The notes beneath the pieces were generated by a model. The model did not search any database. It saw only the letters and a program-made list of their open reading frames with translations, and was not told the DNA's origin. Of a stretch of DNA of 64,000 nt, positions 43,975 to 54,376 are shown one piece after another (the stretch's first letter is position 1; the number at the start of each line of letters is the position of its first letter). Made by a program: the position numbers and the translations under genes. This DNA is from Myxacorys chilensis ATA2-1-KO14 (GTDB lineage: Bacteria; Cyanobacteriota; Cyanobacteriia; Leptolyngbyales; Leptolyngbyaceae): the NCBI GenBank assembly GCA_019359275.1, contig JAHHHP010000009.1, positions 1-64,000 of the forward strand, in the 5' to 3' direction.

Positions 43975-44125
43975 AGGTGTTCCAAGGCTAACACCGCCTA
44001 CTGTACCGGAGAGTTGAAGTCATGCCATCCCCTTCCCGAAGCAAGCAAGTGCGATCTTTGTGGACTTAACTTTGCTAAATTCCTCAGAGCTTCGCAGAGC
44101 GAATTGTAAAACCCGCTGATTCCCC

Positions 44126-44710
44126 TTACCCGCTAATACCACGGCGAAATTCTGCTACGGCTGCTCCTTCATCTGTTTCAGCCATTAGCACACATCGATT
44201 GAGCAAAGCAATATTTAACTCCTCTAAGCCTGGCAATTCGCTGCGATCGATCCGCTCATACCGATTTTCCCGAAGATGGTAGAGGCTGAATACACCATCC
44301 TCCCAAAACCAAACCTCAGGGACTTCTAGCTCTTTGTATCGAGCTAATTTGCCCTCACCACCGCTACTAAAGACAACTTCAATTGACAAGTCAGGAATCG
44401 GTTTAGAGTCACCAATGCAATAAGATTCATCCGCTTGAACTGATGCCACGCCTGCTTTTTCCTGGGTCATGGATCGAGTGGGTTTGAAACGAATCCCTTT
44501 TACTAGCAGAAACGTCATGACTAGATAGCCAATGAAGCTGGCAAACATTTCGTGATCACGTCCTGGCATTAGAATTTCAACTGTTCCATCGTAGTAAAAC
44601 AACCGAACACCCGGAAATCCTTCAAAGCCTTTCTGGATTAGTTTAAACTGATCCCAGGTATGTCCACTGTGAATCATCCGTTGTTCAGCCGTACCAAGTA
44701 CTTGAGTCAT
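44126..44710 (-). CDS. Uma2 family endonuclease-like protein (DUF820)
   Basis: The start at 44710 gives 194 residues with AGAGGA upstream; the longer frame from 44758 adds 16 unlikely residues. The family's PD-(D/E)xK core is visible: RLFYYDGTVEILMPGRDHE, the block PIPDLSIEVVFSSGGEGKLA, KELEVPEVWFWEDGVFSLYH. Such proteins are extremely expanded in cyanobacteria and many copies occur per genome. A nuclease activity is assumed from the fold; the biological role is unknown. It is monocistronic. Confidence 0.9.
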   Translation of the reverse strand: MTQVLGTAEQRMIHSGHTWDQFKLIQKGFEGFPGVRLFYYDGTVEILMPGRDHEMFASFIGYLVMTFLLVKGIRFKPTRSMTQEKAGVASVQADESYCIGDSKPIPDLSIEVVFSSGGEGKLARYKELEVPEVWFWEDGVFSLYHLRENRYERIDRSELPGLEELNIALLNRCVLMAETDEGAAVAEFRRGISG

Positions 44711-44828
44711 TGTGGTTACTATTTCCTCTTTGCACTTGCTGTTCAACTTTGTACCCACTAATCTTTGTAGCCACTGTTGATGCAGATACGATAATAATAT
44801 CCATTTGCTTAACGCGGCAGAAAAAGAG

Positions 44829-46112
44829 TTATAGATTATCCAAAATTTGTCGAATCACCCGATAAATCGATTCGAGTTCATCCGTGGTAATGCAGTAAGG
44901 CGGCATCAGATAAATGGTGTTGCCCAATGGACGAATCAGAAATCCCGCGTCTAGAAATTTGGCTTTTAGAATGGGCGCGATCGCATTGAAATAGCCGTCT
45001 GTTCCGTCTGTTTTCACCTCCATTGCCGCGATCGTGCCGCAGGTGCGGAGGTGTTCAAGTTTCGGATGCCCTTGCAGATACTGCACCAAGTAGCGACGGT
45101 GATGCGTCTCCATGTCTTGAAAGCCTTGGGGATGCTGTTCAAGGAGTTCTAACGAGGTTAATCCTGTCGCGCAGGCAAGCGGGTTGCCCGTGTAAGTGTG
45201 ACCGTGATACAGCGCTTTCGTCGCGTCGTTGCTGTAGAACGCCTCATAAATCGCGTCAGTTGCCAGCGTTACCGACAGGGGTAAACAGCCGCCTGACAGC
45301 CCTTTAGAAAGACATAAAATATCGGGCGCTGTCGCAGACTTCAAACAGGCAAACAGCGAACCTGTACGACCAAACCCCGTCATTACTTCGTCATAAATTA
45401 GCAGAACGCCAAATTGACGGGCAAGCTGGGCAAGAGCTTGCAGAAATTGGGGGCGGCACATCCGCATTCCGGCGGCTCCCTGGATTAGCGGCTCAATCAC
45501 GATTCCGGCATGATGCCCTTGTTTCAAAAGAAATTCGATTTTATCCAGCGTTTCGGATTCTTTAGCTTCAACCTGCTCGTCTCCATCAAACGTCGCTGGA
45601 AACGGAACCATATCGGTTTCAAACAGTAGAGACTGGAACGCCTGCCACCAGGGAGAACTTTTGCCGACTGACATCGCCCCGATCGTCTCGCCATGATAGC
45701 CGCCCTCAAAGCTAATAAAGCGCGATCGCGGCTCTCCCCCATTGTGCCAATACTGACATGCCATTTTCAGCGCCACTTCAACCGCCGTTGAACCATTGTC
45801 AGAAAAAAAGACGCGAGTTAGAGAAGCCGGAACATGGGTTAATAATTTGCGGGCTAACTGCTCGGCGGGTTCATGCGTAAATCCAGCAAAAATCACCTGT
45901 TCTAACTGCTGTGCTTGCCGATACAAGGTTTCAGCGATCGCAGGGTGAGCGTGTCCATGAATTGTCACCCACCAGCTAGAAATGCAGTCCATGATGCGCC
46001 GCCCATCATCCAATTCCAGCCAAATGCCTTCGCCCTTGATGACATTGAGCGGAGGCGCGGCAGTTTTCATCTGAGTGTAGGGTCGCCAGATCGGGGAATC
46101 AGAGTTGAGCAT
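44829..46112 (-). CDS. bioA: Adenosylmethionine--8-amino-7-oxononanoate transaminase
   Basis: About 427 residues from the start at 46112, class III PLP aminotransferase of biotin synthesis that makes 7,8-diaminopelargonate. Blocks seen are WRPYTQMKTAAPPLNVIKGE, DGRRIMDCISSWWVTIHGHA, GGYHGETIGAMSVGK, LLIYDEVMTGFGRTG and the PLP lysine in LCLSKGLSGG. A longer frame to 46160 would overlap the biotin ligase gene; the start used here leaves four bases after that gene's TGA, so the two genes are probably cotranscribed. The rest of the bio pathway is not here. Confidence 0.95.
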   Translation of the reverse strand: MLNSDSPIWRPYTQMKTAAPPLNVIKGEGIWLELDDGRRIMDCISSWWVTIHGHAHPAIAETLYRQAQQLEQVIFAGFTHEPAEQLARKLLTHVPASLTRVFFSDNGSTAVEVALKMACQYWHNGGEPRSRFISFEGGYHGETIGAMSVGKSSPWWQAFQSLLFETDMVPFPATFDGDEQVEAKESETLDKIEFLLKQGHHAGIVIEPLIQGAAGMRMCRPQFLQALAQLARQFGVLLIYDEVMTGFGRTGSLFACLKSATAPDILCLSKGLSGGCLPLSVTLATDAIYEAFYSNDATKALYHGHTYTGNPLACATGLTSLELLEQHPQGFQDMETHHRRYLVQYLQGHPKLEHLRTCGTIAAMEVKTDGTDGYFNAIAPILKAKFLDAGFLIRPLGNTIYLMPPYCITTDELESIYRVIRQILDNL

Positions 46113-46116
46113 GAAT

Positions 46117-46983
46117 TCACCAGAGAATGTGTCCTGAGACGAATGATCGTACCTTGCCATCGGCGCATTTCAAGAGAAGATGTCCGCGATCGCTAATGCC
46201 GCCTGCCTCGCCTGAAATCTGTTTATTGCCCAAATCCACCGTGATGAAGTGCCCAAGCAAAGCATCCCGTTGGCGGAGTGCGGGTAATAGTGCTGTAAGT
46301 CCAGGGCAGTCATCCGCGTCGCGTTTCTCTAATCGCATCAATTCTGAGGCTTGCAGTAAGTAATGCCGCAACCGCTCCAGCAACAGGAACTCGTCGGGCA
46401 CGATCGGCGAGATTTGATGTAAGCTGACGGCCCGCCCGATTAGCGCTTCGCGCACCTCCGAAGCAACTGCGCTGGTATCCAATCCAGCTTGCTCAAACTC
46501 GACACAGCGATTGAGTCCCACCCCGACTACGGCTCGTCCCATTCCCCGACTCGCGGTTCCGTCGGAGTTGTACTCGGAGTTGCACAACGGGCTAATCGCT
46601 TCACACAAAATTCCTGCCAGCTTTCGCCCGTCAAATAAAACATCGTTTGACCACTTTAAGCGCAGCCGATCTTTCAAATCGGGTAGCAAATCTTCGATCG
46701 CATAGATCACCGCCAGTCCTGCTGCCAAGCTTAATTGGGGTAAATGCACAGTAGGAATTCGATCGAGGACAATGCTGGCCGTCAACACGCCAGGAGGGGA
46801 ATGCCAGATTCGCCCGTGCTGTCCCCGTCCAGCAGTTTGCTGAGGCGTAAATACCACATCCCCATGCTGCAACCGGATTTGGGTTGTCTCATTTGGGTGG
46901 CGTGAAGCATTCATTGCCCAAGTATTGGTGCTAGGGCAAGACTCTAGCCAGTGCAACCAGTTAGCGACATCGGAAAGCGGCAT
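46117..46983 (-). CDS. birA: Biotin--[acetyl-CoA-carboxylase] ligase
   Basis: 288 residues without the N-terminal HTH of E. coli BirA, so a pure ligase. The biotin/AMP loop GRGQHGRIWHSPPGVLTASI is at about residues 53-72, LKWSNDVLFDGRKLAGILCE at about 108-127, and a C-terminal SH3-like part with SGEAGGISDRGHLLLKC. It joins biotin to a lysine in carrier domains. Possible targets include acetyl-CoA carboxylase and the biotin-carrying carboxylase encoded four kilobases away. It precedes bioA in the same direction. Confidence 0.94.
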   Translation of the reverse strand: MPLSDVANWLHWLESCPSTNTWAMNASRHPNETTQIRLQHGDVVFTPQQTAGRGQHGRIWHSPPGVLTASIVLDRIPTVHLPQLSLAAGLAVIYAIEDLLPDLKDRLRLKWSNDVLFDGRKLAGILCEAISPLCNSEYNSDGTASRGMGRAVVGVGLNRCVEFEQAGLDTSAVASEVREALIGRAVSLHQISPIVPDEFLLLERLRHYLLQASELMRLEKRDADDCPGLTALLPALRQRDALLGHFITVDLGNKQISGEAGGISDRGHLLLKCADGKVRSFVSGHILW

Positions 46984-47221
46984 GATGGAACCTAGAATGG
47001 CAATTTGTAGCTGTCGCTACAATCTTGTGGACTAGTTTACAGTTATCTACCTAAAGGATCAGTTGCCTTAGAGATTTAGCTGTGCTAAAAATCTAGCTAT
47101 TGCCTAGGAAGCATGTCAGCAGAATTCTAACGTAGGGGTAGGGTATTTCAGCAAGTCTTTGAAGTTTGGCCTAGCCATCTTCTCCAGAGTTGCGCTAATC
47201 GCATCACATTTAATTTTTTGC

Positions 47222-47385
47222 TTCTAGGGTTCCGGTCTGGCTTACGAGCCAGATGCCTGGTCCGAGAGAAGCAGCCGCTTTTAGATCTGCAACTCCATTA
47301 GAGTTCAGAAGCGGTCACACGGCGGGACAAAAGCCCGGGAGAGCCAAGCAACAGAGGGTTACTGTTGTCGGCTTCCTGGGCTTTG
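47222..47385 (+). ncRNA. Guanidine-I riboswitch (ykkC)
   Basis: It has the strongly conserved blocks of the ykkC class: CTAGGGTTCCGG at the start, TGGTCCGAGAGA in the middle, and ACACGGCGGGACAAAAGCCC followed by GGGAGAG. A stem is formed by CCGCTT at 47275-47280 region with AAGCGG near 47308, with an inner AACTC/GAGTT pair. The last stem pairs AAAGCCCGGGA with TTCCTGGGCTTT (one G-U). Guanidine binding normally turns on the genes downstream, here the DUF1989-carboxylase-allophanate hydrolase set. A T-rich stretch (TTTGTTGTTTGG) follows the last stem and may be part of a terminator. Confidence 0.93.
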
Positions 47386-47460
47386 TTGTTTGGATCGTTG
47401 TTTGAATCTTGAATCGTTGTTTGGATCATTGTGTTTGAATCATCGTAACTGGAGGACTTT

Positions 47461-48192
47461 ATGGGACACACCGCGTCTACTCAACCAAACGCCGCCATCG
47501 CGTCAAACCTAGTACTTTTAGACGAAACCGTACCGGGTGGTGCGTATTGGCAGGGCGTAATCAAACGCGGCAATACGCTGCGAGTCACTGATTTAGCAGG
47601 CTCACACGGCGTGTCGTTACTTGCCTACAACGCCGACAATCCGATCGAGCGGCTCAACGTCGCTGACACCTCCAAAATTCAGTTCAACGCCTTTCTCAAA
47701 AAAGGCATGGTGATCTATTCCGATATGGGGCGCGTGTTGTTCTCCATCACGGAAGATACGTCTGGCTATCACGATTTGTTGGGTGGATGCAGCAACGCCA
47801 GCCGCAATACCGCGAAATATGAGGGCGGCGACTTTTGGCAAAATTCCCGCGACCACTTTCTCAAAGCACTAACGCGCCGAGGTTTGGGCAAAAAAGACAT
47901 CATGCCTAATCTCAATTTGTTTAGTCGCGTTGCGATCGCTCCAGACGGCAAGATGAACTTTGTAGAAGGTGGCGCGGCGGATAGCTTTATTGACCTGCGA
48001 GCAGAGATGAATGTGCTGGTAATTCTCTCCAACTGTCCGCATGTGCTTCACCCCAGTAACATGTTTAACCCAAAACCGATTCAAGTTACCATTTGGGATT
48101 CCCCTGCATCCGAACCTGACGACTTGTGCCGGACAGCGAATCCTGAAGCAATTCGTGGATTTACTAACACCGATGCGTTGTTCGCGCAGTAA
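47461..48192 (+). CDS. DUF1989 urea carboxylase-associated protein 2 (carboxyguanidine deiminase subunit)
   Basis: 243 residues of the DUF1989 family, matching the longer type (UAAP2-like). Blocks are VPGGAYWQGVIKRGNTLRVT, GVSLLAYNADNPIERLNVAD, RVLFSITEDTSGYHDLLGGC (with the metal/substrate Cys), and LRAEMNVLVILSNCPHVLHP with a second conserved Cys-His. Proteins of this pair are now known as the two subunits of carboxyguanidine deiminase (CgdAB), which turns carboxyguanidine into allophanate. TGGAGGACTTT before the ATG is a strong ribosome binding site. It is the first gene under the riboswitch. Confidence 0.9.
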   Translation: MGHTASTQPNAAIASNLVLLDETVPGGAYWQGVIKRGNTLRVTDLAGSHGVSLLAYNADNPIERLNVADTSKIQFNAFLKKGMVIYSDMGRVLFSITEDTSGYHDLLGGCSNASRNTAKYEGGDFWQNSRDHFLKALTRRGLGKKDIMPNLNLFSRVAIAPDGKMNFVEGGAADSFIDLRAEMNVLVILSNCPHVLHPSNMFNPKPIQVTIWDSPASEPDDLCRTANPEAIRGFTNTDALFAQ

Positions 48193-48275
48193 TTCCCTTT
48201 GGCTAAATTTACCTTTGCCTAGCAATCTATCTATTATTCATCTAGACATTGCATTCTTTGTAGGAGAACTAAATC

Positions 48276-48914
48276 ATGATCACTGCTGAACATGTCCTTG
48301 ATCCCGCTACTGCGATTTACGACGAGGTGTTACCTGCTAGACATCCCTGGGCTCATGTGGTGAAGCAGGGACAGATTCTTCGCATTGAAGATTTGGGAGG
48401 AAATCAAGCGGTCGATTTTTTGGTGTATAGCGCCGATGATCCATCCGAGCGATACAGCGCTCAAGATACAACTGTCGCTCAAGGCAACATCTATTTGACC
48501 ACAGACAGCAAACTGATTTCCAATGATGGTGGCGTCCTGATGACCATTCTGAAGGACACTTGCGGACGACACGATACATCTGGTGGAGCGTGTAGCTGTG
48601 AAAGTAATTCGGTGCGCTTTGGTTTAGATAAAAAGTACCAGCACGCCTGTGTGGAGAACTTTCTAACAGCGCTGGCTCCTTACGGGCTAGGCAAACGCGA
48701 TATGGTCAGTAACATCAATTTCTTTATGAATGTCCCGATATCAGAAGATGGCACATTAGAGATTGTTGATGGGATTTCCGCGTCAGGCAGTATTGTAGAT
48801 CTGCGGGCTGAGATGAACGTGCTGGTTGCTATTTCTAATTGTCCGCAGATGAACAATCCCTGTAATGCTTACAATCCCACTCCGATTCGGTTAATCATTT
48901 GGGATGCGATGTAA
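48276..48914 (+). CDS. DUF1989 urea carboxylase-associated protein 1 (carboxyguanidine deiminase subunit)
   Basis: 212 residues, shorter DUF1989 type (UAAP1-like). Features are VLPARHPWAHVVKQGQILRI, GNQAVDFLVYSADDPSERYS, MTILKDTCGRHDTSGGACSC and LRAEMNVLVAISNCPQMNNP, with conserved Cys and His in the same places as the upstream paralogue. It should form a heteromer with that paralogue as carboxyguanidine deiminase. GTAGGAGAACT precedes the ATG. Spacing of 83 bases from the upstream gene suggests one transcript. The alternative, older view of these proteins as urea carboxylase accessory factors is not supported by the guanidine riboswitch upstream. Confidence 0.9.
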   Translation: MITAEHVLDPATAIYDEVLPARHPWAHVVKQGQILRIEDLGGNQAVDFLVYSADDPSERYSAQDTTVAQGNIYLTTDSKLISNDGGVLMTILKDTCGRHDTSGGACSCESNSVRFGLDKKYQHACVENFLTALAPYGLGKRDMVSNINFFMNVPISEDGTLEIVDGISASGSIVDLRAEMNVLVAISNCPQMNNPCNAYNPTPIRLIIWDAM

Positions 48915-49006
48915 GTCGCAACAGAGAAGGCAAAAGAAAAAGCGTTTGTCCCTCTGTTGTGTTGCCCTTGATTTACTTTGTCAATTCCTGTGGTGACACA
49001 ATTTCC

Positions 49007-49080
49007 TTGCCCTCATTCTCTATTTAGGAAGCTAATTCTTGTTCCTGCTCCTAGGGGAGCAGGCTAGGGTGAGGGCAATT
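49007..49080. repeat. Dispersed palindromic intergenic repeat (copy 2)
   Basis: It begins TTGCCCTCA and ends TGAGGGCAA(TT), perfect 9-base complements. An inner hairpin CCTGCTCC-TAGG-GGAGCAGG is also perfect. CTAATTCTTGTT inside is the exact reverse complement of AACAAGAATTAG in the element at 17798-17882, so the two are copies in opposite orientations. It sits inside the guanidine operon between the second DUF1989 gene and the carboxylase. Confidence 0.65.
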
Positions 49081-49141
49081 GAAGATTTGTTAGTCAACTG
49101 GCCTCTATGCCGTCTTCAAACTCCTGAGTTCAAAAGCACGT

Positions 49142-52100
49142 ATGTTCAACAAAATTCTGATTGCCAATCGGGGTGAAATTGCCTGTCGGATTATTCGCAC
49201 CCTCGATCGCTTAGGGATCGCTTCTGTTGCAGTCCACTCAGAAGCGGATGCTCACGCAAAACATGTGCTCATGGCAACAGAAGCGGTGTGCATCGGTGAA
49301 GCCGCCGTAGCGAAAAGCTATTTGAACTACGATCGCATCCTAGAAGTAGCAAAGCAAACCGGGGCGGAAGCCATTCATCCGGGCTATGGCTTCTTGAGCG
49401 AGAATGCTGAGTTTGCGGAGGCGTGTGCGCGAGCCAATATTGTATTCATTGGACCGACGCCCGCTCAGTTGCGTCAGTTTGGTCTGAAGCATACTGCGCG
49501 GGAACTAGCAGAGGCAAATCAAGTGCCCCTCACGCCAGGAACGCCTTTGCTAGAAAGCTTAGAGGCAGCCCAGACCGCCGCGATCGCAGTTGGTTATCCA
49601 ATTATGCTGAAAAGTACAGCAGGCGGCGGCGGAATTGGATTACAGGTATGTCACACCGAACATGATCTAACAGAGGCGTTTGAGAAAGTTCAACGCTTAA
49701 GTCAAAGCAACTTTAAACAGAGCGGAGTATTTTTAGAGAAATACATTCAAACGGCTCGACACATTGAAGTGCAAATCTTTGGAGACGGGAACGGCAATGT
49801 TGTTGCTCTCGGCGAGCGCGATTGTTCAGCACAGCGTCGCAACCAAAAAGTGATTGAAGAAACGCCTGCACCAAACATCACTGATGAATTAAGAAAAGAA
49901 CTGTCAGATGCAGCCGTACGGTTGGGAAAAGCTGTTCATTATCAATCGGCGGGGACAGTGGAATATGTGTTTGATGTGCAAACGCAGCAGTTTTATTTTT
50001 TAGAAGTCAATACGCGCTTGCAAGTTGAACATGGCGTTACTGAAGCCATTAACGGAGTCGATTTAGTCGAGTGGATGGTCAAGCAGGCATCGGGCGATCT
50101 GTTTTCCCTGTCAGAGTTTCAGTATCAGCCACAAGGACACTCGATTCAGGTACGGATTTACGCTGAAGATCCAGCGAAAAATTTTCAACCGAGTTCTGGT
50201 ACGTTGCATCAAGTCACATTTCCCGACACGGTGCGCTGCGATCGCTGGATCGAGACGGGAACGGAAGTCACGCCCTACTATGATCCGCTGTTAGCAAAAG
50301 TGATTGTTCACGCAGACAATCGTGAGGACGCGATCGCGCATCTCAAAACAGCGCTCGACGACAGCCGCATTGATGGCATCGAAACTAACCTGGCGTATTT
50401 GCGCCAAATTCTAGACGATTCTAGCTTCAATAGAGCAGACCTAAGTACCTGCTTTCTAAATTCCTTTCACTATGCGCCGCTCACGATCGACGTTCTGGAT
50501 GCGGGAACCTATAGCAGCATTCAAGACTATCCGGGACGGGTTGGCTACTGGAATGTCGGTGTGCCGCCGTCAGGCCCGATGGATCATCTTGCGTTTCGAT
50601 TGGCGAATCGGTTGCTCGACAACCCAGAATCGACAGCAGGGCTAGAGTTTACGGTTACAGGCCCAACGTTGCGCTTCAACACCGATACTGTCATCTGCCT
50701 CACGGGTGCTGAGATGAAAGCAACGCTGAATGGTGAAGCCGTACCCTTTTGGAGTGCTGTTCCCGTTCGGGCGGGAAGTACCTTGAAGCTAAAAGGCATT
50801 CCGGGAGATGGCTATCGCACCTATTTAGCGGTTAAACATGGGTTCGATGTCCCCGATTATTTGGGTAGCAAATCGACATTTGCGTTGGGCAAATTTGGCG
50901 GACATGCAGGACGAACCCTGCGTCCGGGAGATGTCCTGAAGCTGAATCAGTCGGCTGAAGTGGAACACGCAGAGCCTACGCTGCCGACGGCACTGATTCC
51001 GACCTACACCAACCATTGGGAAATTGGTGTCCTCTACGGTCCTCACGGTGCGCCCGATTTCTTCACCGAAGAAGATATCGATCTGTTCTTCTCGACCGAT
51101 TGGAAAATTCACTACAACTCAACACGCACCGGCATTCGGTTGATCGGGCCAAAACCGAAGTGGGCACGTTCTGACGGCGGCGAAGCTGGACTTCATCCGT
51201 CTAATATTCACGATAATGCCTATGCGATCGGCACCATTGATTTCACGGGCGATATGCCAATCATCTTAGGGCTAGATGGTCCGAGTCTCGGCGGGTTTGT
51301 CTGCCCTGCCACCATCATTCAGGCAGAACTGTGGAAAATTGGACAACTCAAACCAGGCGATACGGTTCGATTCTACCGTCTAACGTTTGCAGAAGCTTTG
51401 CAGCGTGAACTGGCGCAAGATCAGCAAATCGCAACGCTAGAAGTCACGCCGCCATTGCGATCTATCGTTTCCCAATCCATTCATTCTCCCATTCTCCATT
51501 GCATTCCTGATTCTCCTGATCACATTGGTGTCACCTATCGACAGGCAGGAGACAAGTACGTGCTGATCGAATACGGATCTCAAATCCTCGATCTCAAACT
51601 GCGCTTTTGCGCTCATACCTTAATGGACTGGTTAATCGCCCATCACATACTGGGAATTTTGGATCTCACGCCCGGAATGCGATCGCTGCAAGTCCACTAC
51701 GACAGTCGTGTGTTGTCACAACAAGCGTTGCTCGATGCTCTGATTGCTGCCGAAAACGAATTGCCCTCCGTTATGGAAGCAGAAGTGCCGACACGAATCG
51801 TGCATCTACCTTTGTCCTGGGATGATGAAGCAACACAGTTAGCCATTCAGAAGTACATTCAGTCTGTGCGTTCTGATGCGCCTTGGTGTCCGAGCAATAT
51901 TGAATTTATTCGTCGAATTAATGGACTAGAGAGCGTCGAGCAGGTTAAAGAGATTGTCTTCAGCGCCAGCTATTTGGTGATGGGGTTAGGAGATGTATAT
52001 CTCGGCGCGCCCGTTGCCACTCCACTTGATCCGCGTCAACGCTTGGTAACGACCAAATACAACCCCGCGAGAACCTGGACACCGGAAAATGCGGTCGGCA

Positions 52101-52750
52101 TTGGTGGCGCTTATCTCTGTGTGTACGGGATGGAAGGTCCGGGCGGCTATCAATTTGTAGGGCGCACGCTGCAAATGTGGAATCGCTTCAAACAAACCGC
52201 CGATTTCAGTCAACCGTGGTTGTTGCGCTTCTTCGATCAAATTCGGTTTTATCCCGTTTCGCATGAGGAATTGCAGCGCGATCGTGCTGCTTTCCTAGAA
52301 GGAAAAGTGCAGCTTAAAATCGAAGAAACTACCTTTAGCCTCAAGCAATACTACGAATCTTTAGACGCGATCGCGCCTCAAATCACTCAGTTTAAAGCGA
52401 TTCAGCAAGCCGCCTTTAATGCAGAGCGCGATCGCTGGGCAGCCGCCGGAGAATTTGAGGCCGAAGCCAAGGCAGAAGAAGCGCTAGACGCGGCAGATGA
52501 AGTGGCAGAAATTATCTTACCGCCCGGAACAGACGCGATTGTCGCTCACGTTTCGGCGAATGTCTGGCAAGTGCTGGTTAAGCCTGGAGATGCGGTTGCA
52601 GAAGGCGATCAACTGATGATTTTAGAAGCGATGAAAATGGAAATAGCGGTCATCGCGGATGAACCAGGCACGATTGCGGAAGTGTTCTGTCAATCAGGGC
52701 AGACGGTGACGGCAGGACAAGTTCTGGCGGCGATCCAGCTTGGGGATTGA
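49142..52750 (+). CDS. Biotin-dependent urea/guanidine carboxylase
   Basis: 1202 residues. Order of domains: biotin carboxylase ([20 protein letters not shown] at start, ATP-grasp to about 445), KipA/AHS2-like carboxyltransferase ([20 protein letters not shown], to about 780), KipI/AHS1-like carboxyltransferase (about 790-1030) and a biotin carrier domain with biotinyl lysine 1165 in EAMKMEI. This is the urea carboxylase layout. Because the operon begins with a guanidine-I riboswitch and has the two carboxyguanidine deiminase genes, guanidine is the likely substrate: bicarbonate + ATP + guanidine to carboxyguanidine. I could not decide substrate from single residues. The biotin ligase and bioA genes are nearby. 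Confidence 0.93.
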   Translation: MFNKILIANRGEIACRIIRTLDRLGIASVAVHSEADAHAKHVLMATEAVCIGEAAVAKSYLNYDRILEVAKQTGAEAIHPGYGFLSENAEFAEACARANIVFIGPTPAQLRQFGLKHTARELAEANQVPLTPGTPLLESLEAAQTAAIAVGYPIMLKSTAGGGGIGLQVCHTEHDLTEAFEKVQRLSQSNFKQSGVFLEKYIQTARHIEVQIFGDGNGNVVALGERDCSAQRRNQKVIEETPAPNITDELRKELSDAAVRLGKAVHYQSAGTVEYVFDVQTQQFYFLEVNTRLQVEHGVTEAINGVDLVEWMVKQASGDLFSLSEFQYQPQGHSIQVRIYAEDPAKNFQPSSGTLHQVTFPDTVRCDRWIETGTEVTPYYDPLLAKVIVHADNREDAIAHLKTALDDSRIDGIETNLAYLRQILDDSSFNRADLSTCFLNSFHYAPLTIDVLDAGTYSSIQDYPGRVGYWNVGVPPSGPMDHLAFRLANRLLDNPESTAGLEFTVTGPTLRFNTDTVICLTGAEMKATLNGEAVPFWSAVPVRAGSTLKLKGIPGDGYRTYLAVKHGFDVPDYLGSKSTFALGKFGGHAGRTLRPGDVLKLNQSAEVEHAEPTLPTALIPTYTNHWEIGVLYGPHGAPDFFTEEDIDLFFSTDWKIHYNSTRTGIRLIGPKPKWARSDGGEAGLHPSNIHDNAYAIGTIDFTGDMPIILGLDGPSLGGFVCPATIIQAELWKIGQLKPGDTVRFYRLTFAEALQRELAQDQQIATLEVTPPLRSIVSQSIHSPILHCIPDSPDHIGVTYRQAGDKYVLIEYGSQILDLKLRFCAHTLMDWLIAHHILGILDLTPGMRSLQVHYDSRVLSQQALLDALIAAENELPSVMEAEVPTRIVHLPLSWDDEATQLAIQKYIQSVRSDAPWCPSNIEFIRRINGLESVEQVKEIVFSASYLVMGLGDVYLGAPVATPLDPRQRLVTTKYNPARTWTPENAVGIGGAYLCVYGMEGPGGYQFVGRTLQMWNRFKQTADFSQPWLLRFFDQIRFYPVSHEELQRDRAAFLEGKVQLKIEETTFSLKQYYESLDAIAPQITQFKAIQQAAFNAERDRWAAAGEFEAEAKAEEALDAADEVAEIILPPGTDAIVAHVSANVWQVLVKPGDAVAEGDQLMILEAMKMEIAVIADEPGTIAEVFCQSGQTVTAGQVLAAIQLGD

Positions 52751-52845
52751 GCAAGAGCGATGAGGAATGAAGCAAGATTGAATTCATCCCTTGCTTAACA
52801 AAAACCAATCGTCATAACAGCATTACTTGAAAGGACAACAACGGT

Positions 52846-54231
52846 ATGGATTGGACAGAGAGTTTAGACCTGCGATCGCTGGCTCACCGATATGCAACAG
52901 GACAGACCACTCCGGAAGCTGTGATTAAGCTCGTCTACGATCGCATTGAGCAGTACGCTGATCCGGCGGTGTGGATTTACCTCGCCCCGATTGCTCAGTC
53001 GTTAGCTCGTGCCAAAGCCCTTGCCGATCAAGATCCTCGCCGCCTTCCTCTGTACGGAATTCCATTTGCGATCAAAGACAATTTAGATTGGGCAGGCATT
53101 CCCACAACCGCAGGCTGTCCGGCTTATGCCTATACTCCAGAACGCAGCGCCACTGTTGTCGAGCGACTATGCGCGGCTGGTGCAATTCCAATTGGCAAAA
53201 CAAACCTAGATCAGTTTGCTACTGGATTAGTAGGAACTCGCACCCCCTATGGCGTTTGTCGGAACCCATTTCATTCAGATTACATTCCGGGCGGCTCTAG
53301 CGCAGGGTCAGGAGCCGCCGTATCTGCTGGACTCGTTAGCTTTGCCCTAGGAACGGATACGGCTGGCTCAGGGCGGGTTCCAGCAGCGTTCACGAATATC
53401 ATTGGCCTTAAACCAACTAAGGGCTTAATTAGCACCCGTGGTCTCGTTTCGGCAGTGCGAACTTTAGATTGTGTGTCAATCTTTGCTCTGACGTGCGAAG
53501 ATGCGGCGGCGGTGCTGCAAGTGGCGGGCGACTACGATGCAGAAGATGGATTTTCGCGTCAACCAACCGTAAACGCATTGCCAGAAATTGCTCAATTGCG
53601 TGTCGGCATTCCCAGCGATCGGGACTTGACGTTCTTCGGCAATCACTCCGCAGAACAGCAGTATCGAGATGCGATCGCTCATCTCCAAACCTTGGGCTGC
53701 ACAATAGTGCCAATCGACTTCCAGCCCTTTGCAGAGGCGGCTCAACTGCTGTACGGCGGGGCATGGGTAGCAGAACGGCTCGCCGCGATCGCAGACTTTC
53801 TGAACCCTGCCCTTATGAATCCGACTGTGTATGAGATTATTAACGGGGGCAAACGCTACGATGCTGTGGATGTTTTTCGTGGGATCTACCGCTTAGCAGA
53901 TCTGCGTCAGTTAGCCGATGCCCAGTGGCAAGCAATGGATGTGTTAGCCGTTCCCACCACGGGCACGATCTACACCGTGGCAGAAGTCGAAGCAGAACCG
54001 ATCGCGCTCAACAGCAATCTAGGACGCTACACAAACTTTGTGAATCTGCTGGATCTTTGTGCTGTGGCAGTACCAAGCGGGTTTCAATCGAATGGACTAC
54101 CCACTGGCTTAACGCTGATCGCGCCTGCATGGCATGATGCCTCTCTCTGTCGAGTGGGAGCCGCCTATCATGATCTTCTGGGTGGCACTCTTGGTGCGAC
54201 GAAGGTTCCGCTAAGGAGGGATGAGGGATGA
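52846..54231 (+). CDS. atzF: Allophanate hydrolase, amidase part
   Basis: 461 residues, amidase-signature enzyme that hydrolyses allophanate to ammonia and CO2 (the last step of the pathway). The catalytic Lys is in PFAIKDNLDW, the Ser-cis-Ser in GGSSAGSGAAV and the nucleophile loop in GTDTAGSGRVPAAF. The family is usually near 600 residues, with a C-terminal domain of about 130-170 residues. Here the protein ends after the amidase part, and the missing part is encoded by a separate gene in another frame 146 bases downstream. GAAAGGACAACAACGGT precedes the ATG. Confidence 0.93.
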   Translation: MDWTESLDLRSLAHRYATGQTTPEAVIKLVYDRIEQYADPAVWIYLAPIAQSLARAKALADQDPRRLPLYGIPFAIKDNLDWAGIPTTAGCPAYAYTPERSATVVERLCAAGAIPIGKTNLDQFATGLVGTRTPYGVCRNPFHSDYIPGGSSAGSGAAVSAGLVSFALGTDTAGSGRVPAAFTNIIGLKPTKGLISTRGLVSAVRTLDCVSIFALTCEDAAAVLQVAGDYDAEDGFSRQPTVNALPEIAQLRVGIPSDRDLTFFGNHSAEQQYRDAIAHLQTLGCTIVPIDFQPFAEAAQLLYGGAWVAERLAAIADFLNPALMNPTVYEIINGGKRYDAVDVFRGIYRLADLRQLADAQWQAMDVLAVPTTGTIYTVAEVEAEPIALNSNLGRYTNFVNLLDLCAVAVPSGFQSNGLPTGLTLIAPAWHDASLCRVGAAYHDLLGGTLGATKVPLRRDEG

Positions 54232-54376
54232 AGTAAGCACAATCATTCTTTCATTCCGCATTGTTCAACCAACAGATTAACCAGTTCAATCAACAGAGTT
54301 GAATCAACAGATCAATCAAAGTTTCTTTCGTCCCTCAGTCCTTTCCAACTCCATTCATTTAGTAAGTGACGACGCT

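Noticed and set aside
49142-52750. Simple urea carboxylase for urea use
   Set aside because: The upstream guanidine-I riboswitch and paired DUF1989 genes favour guanidine; not fully excluded without assay.
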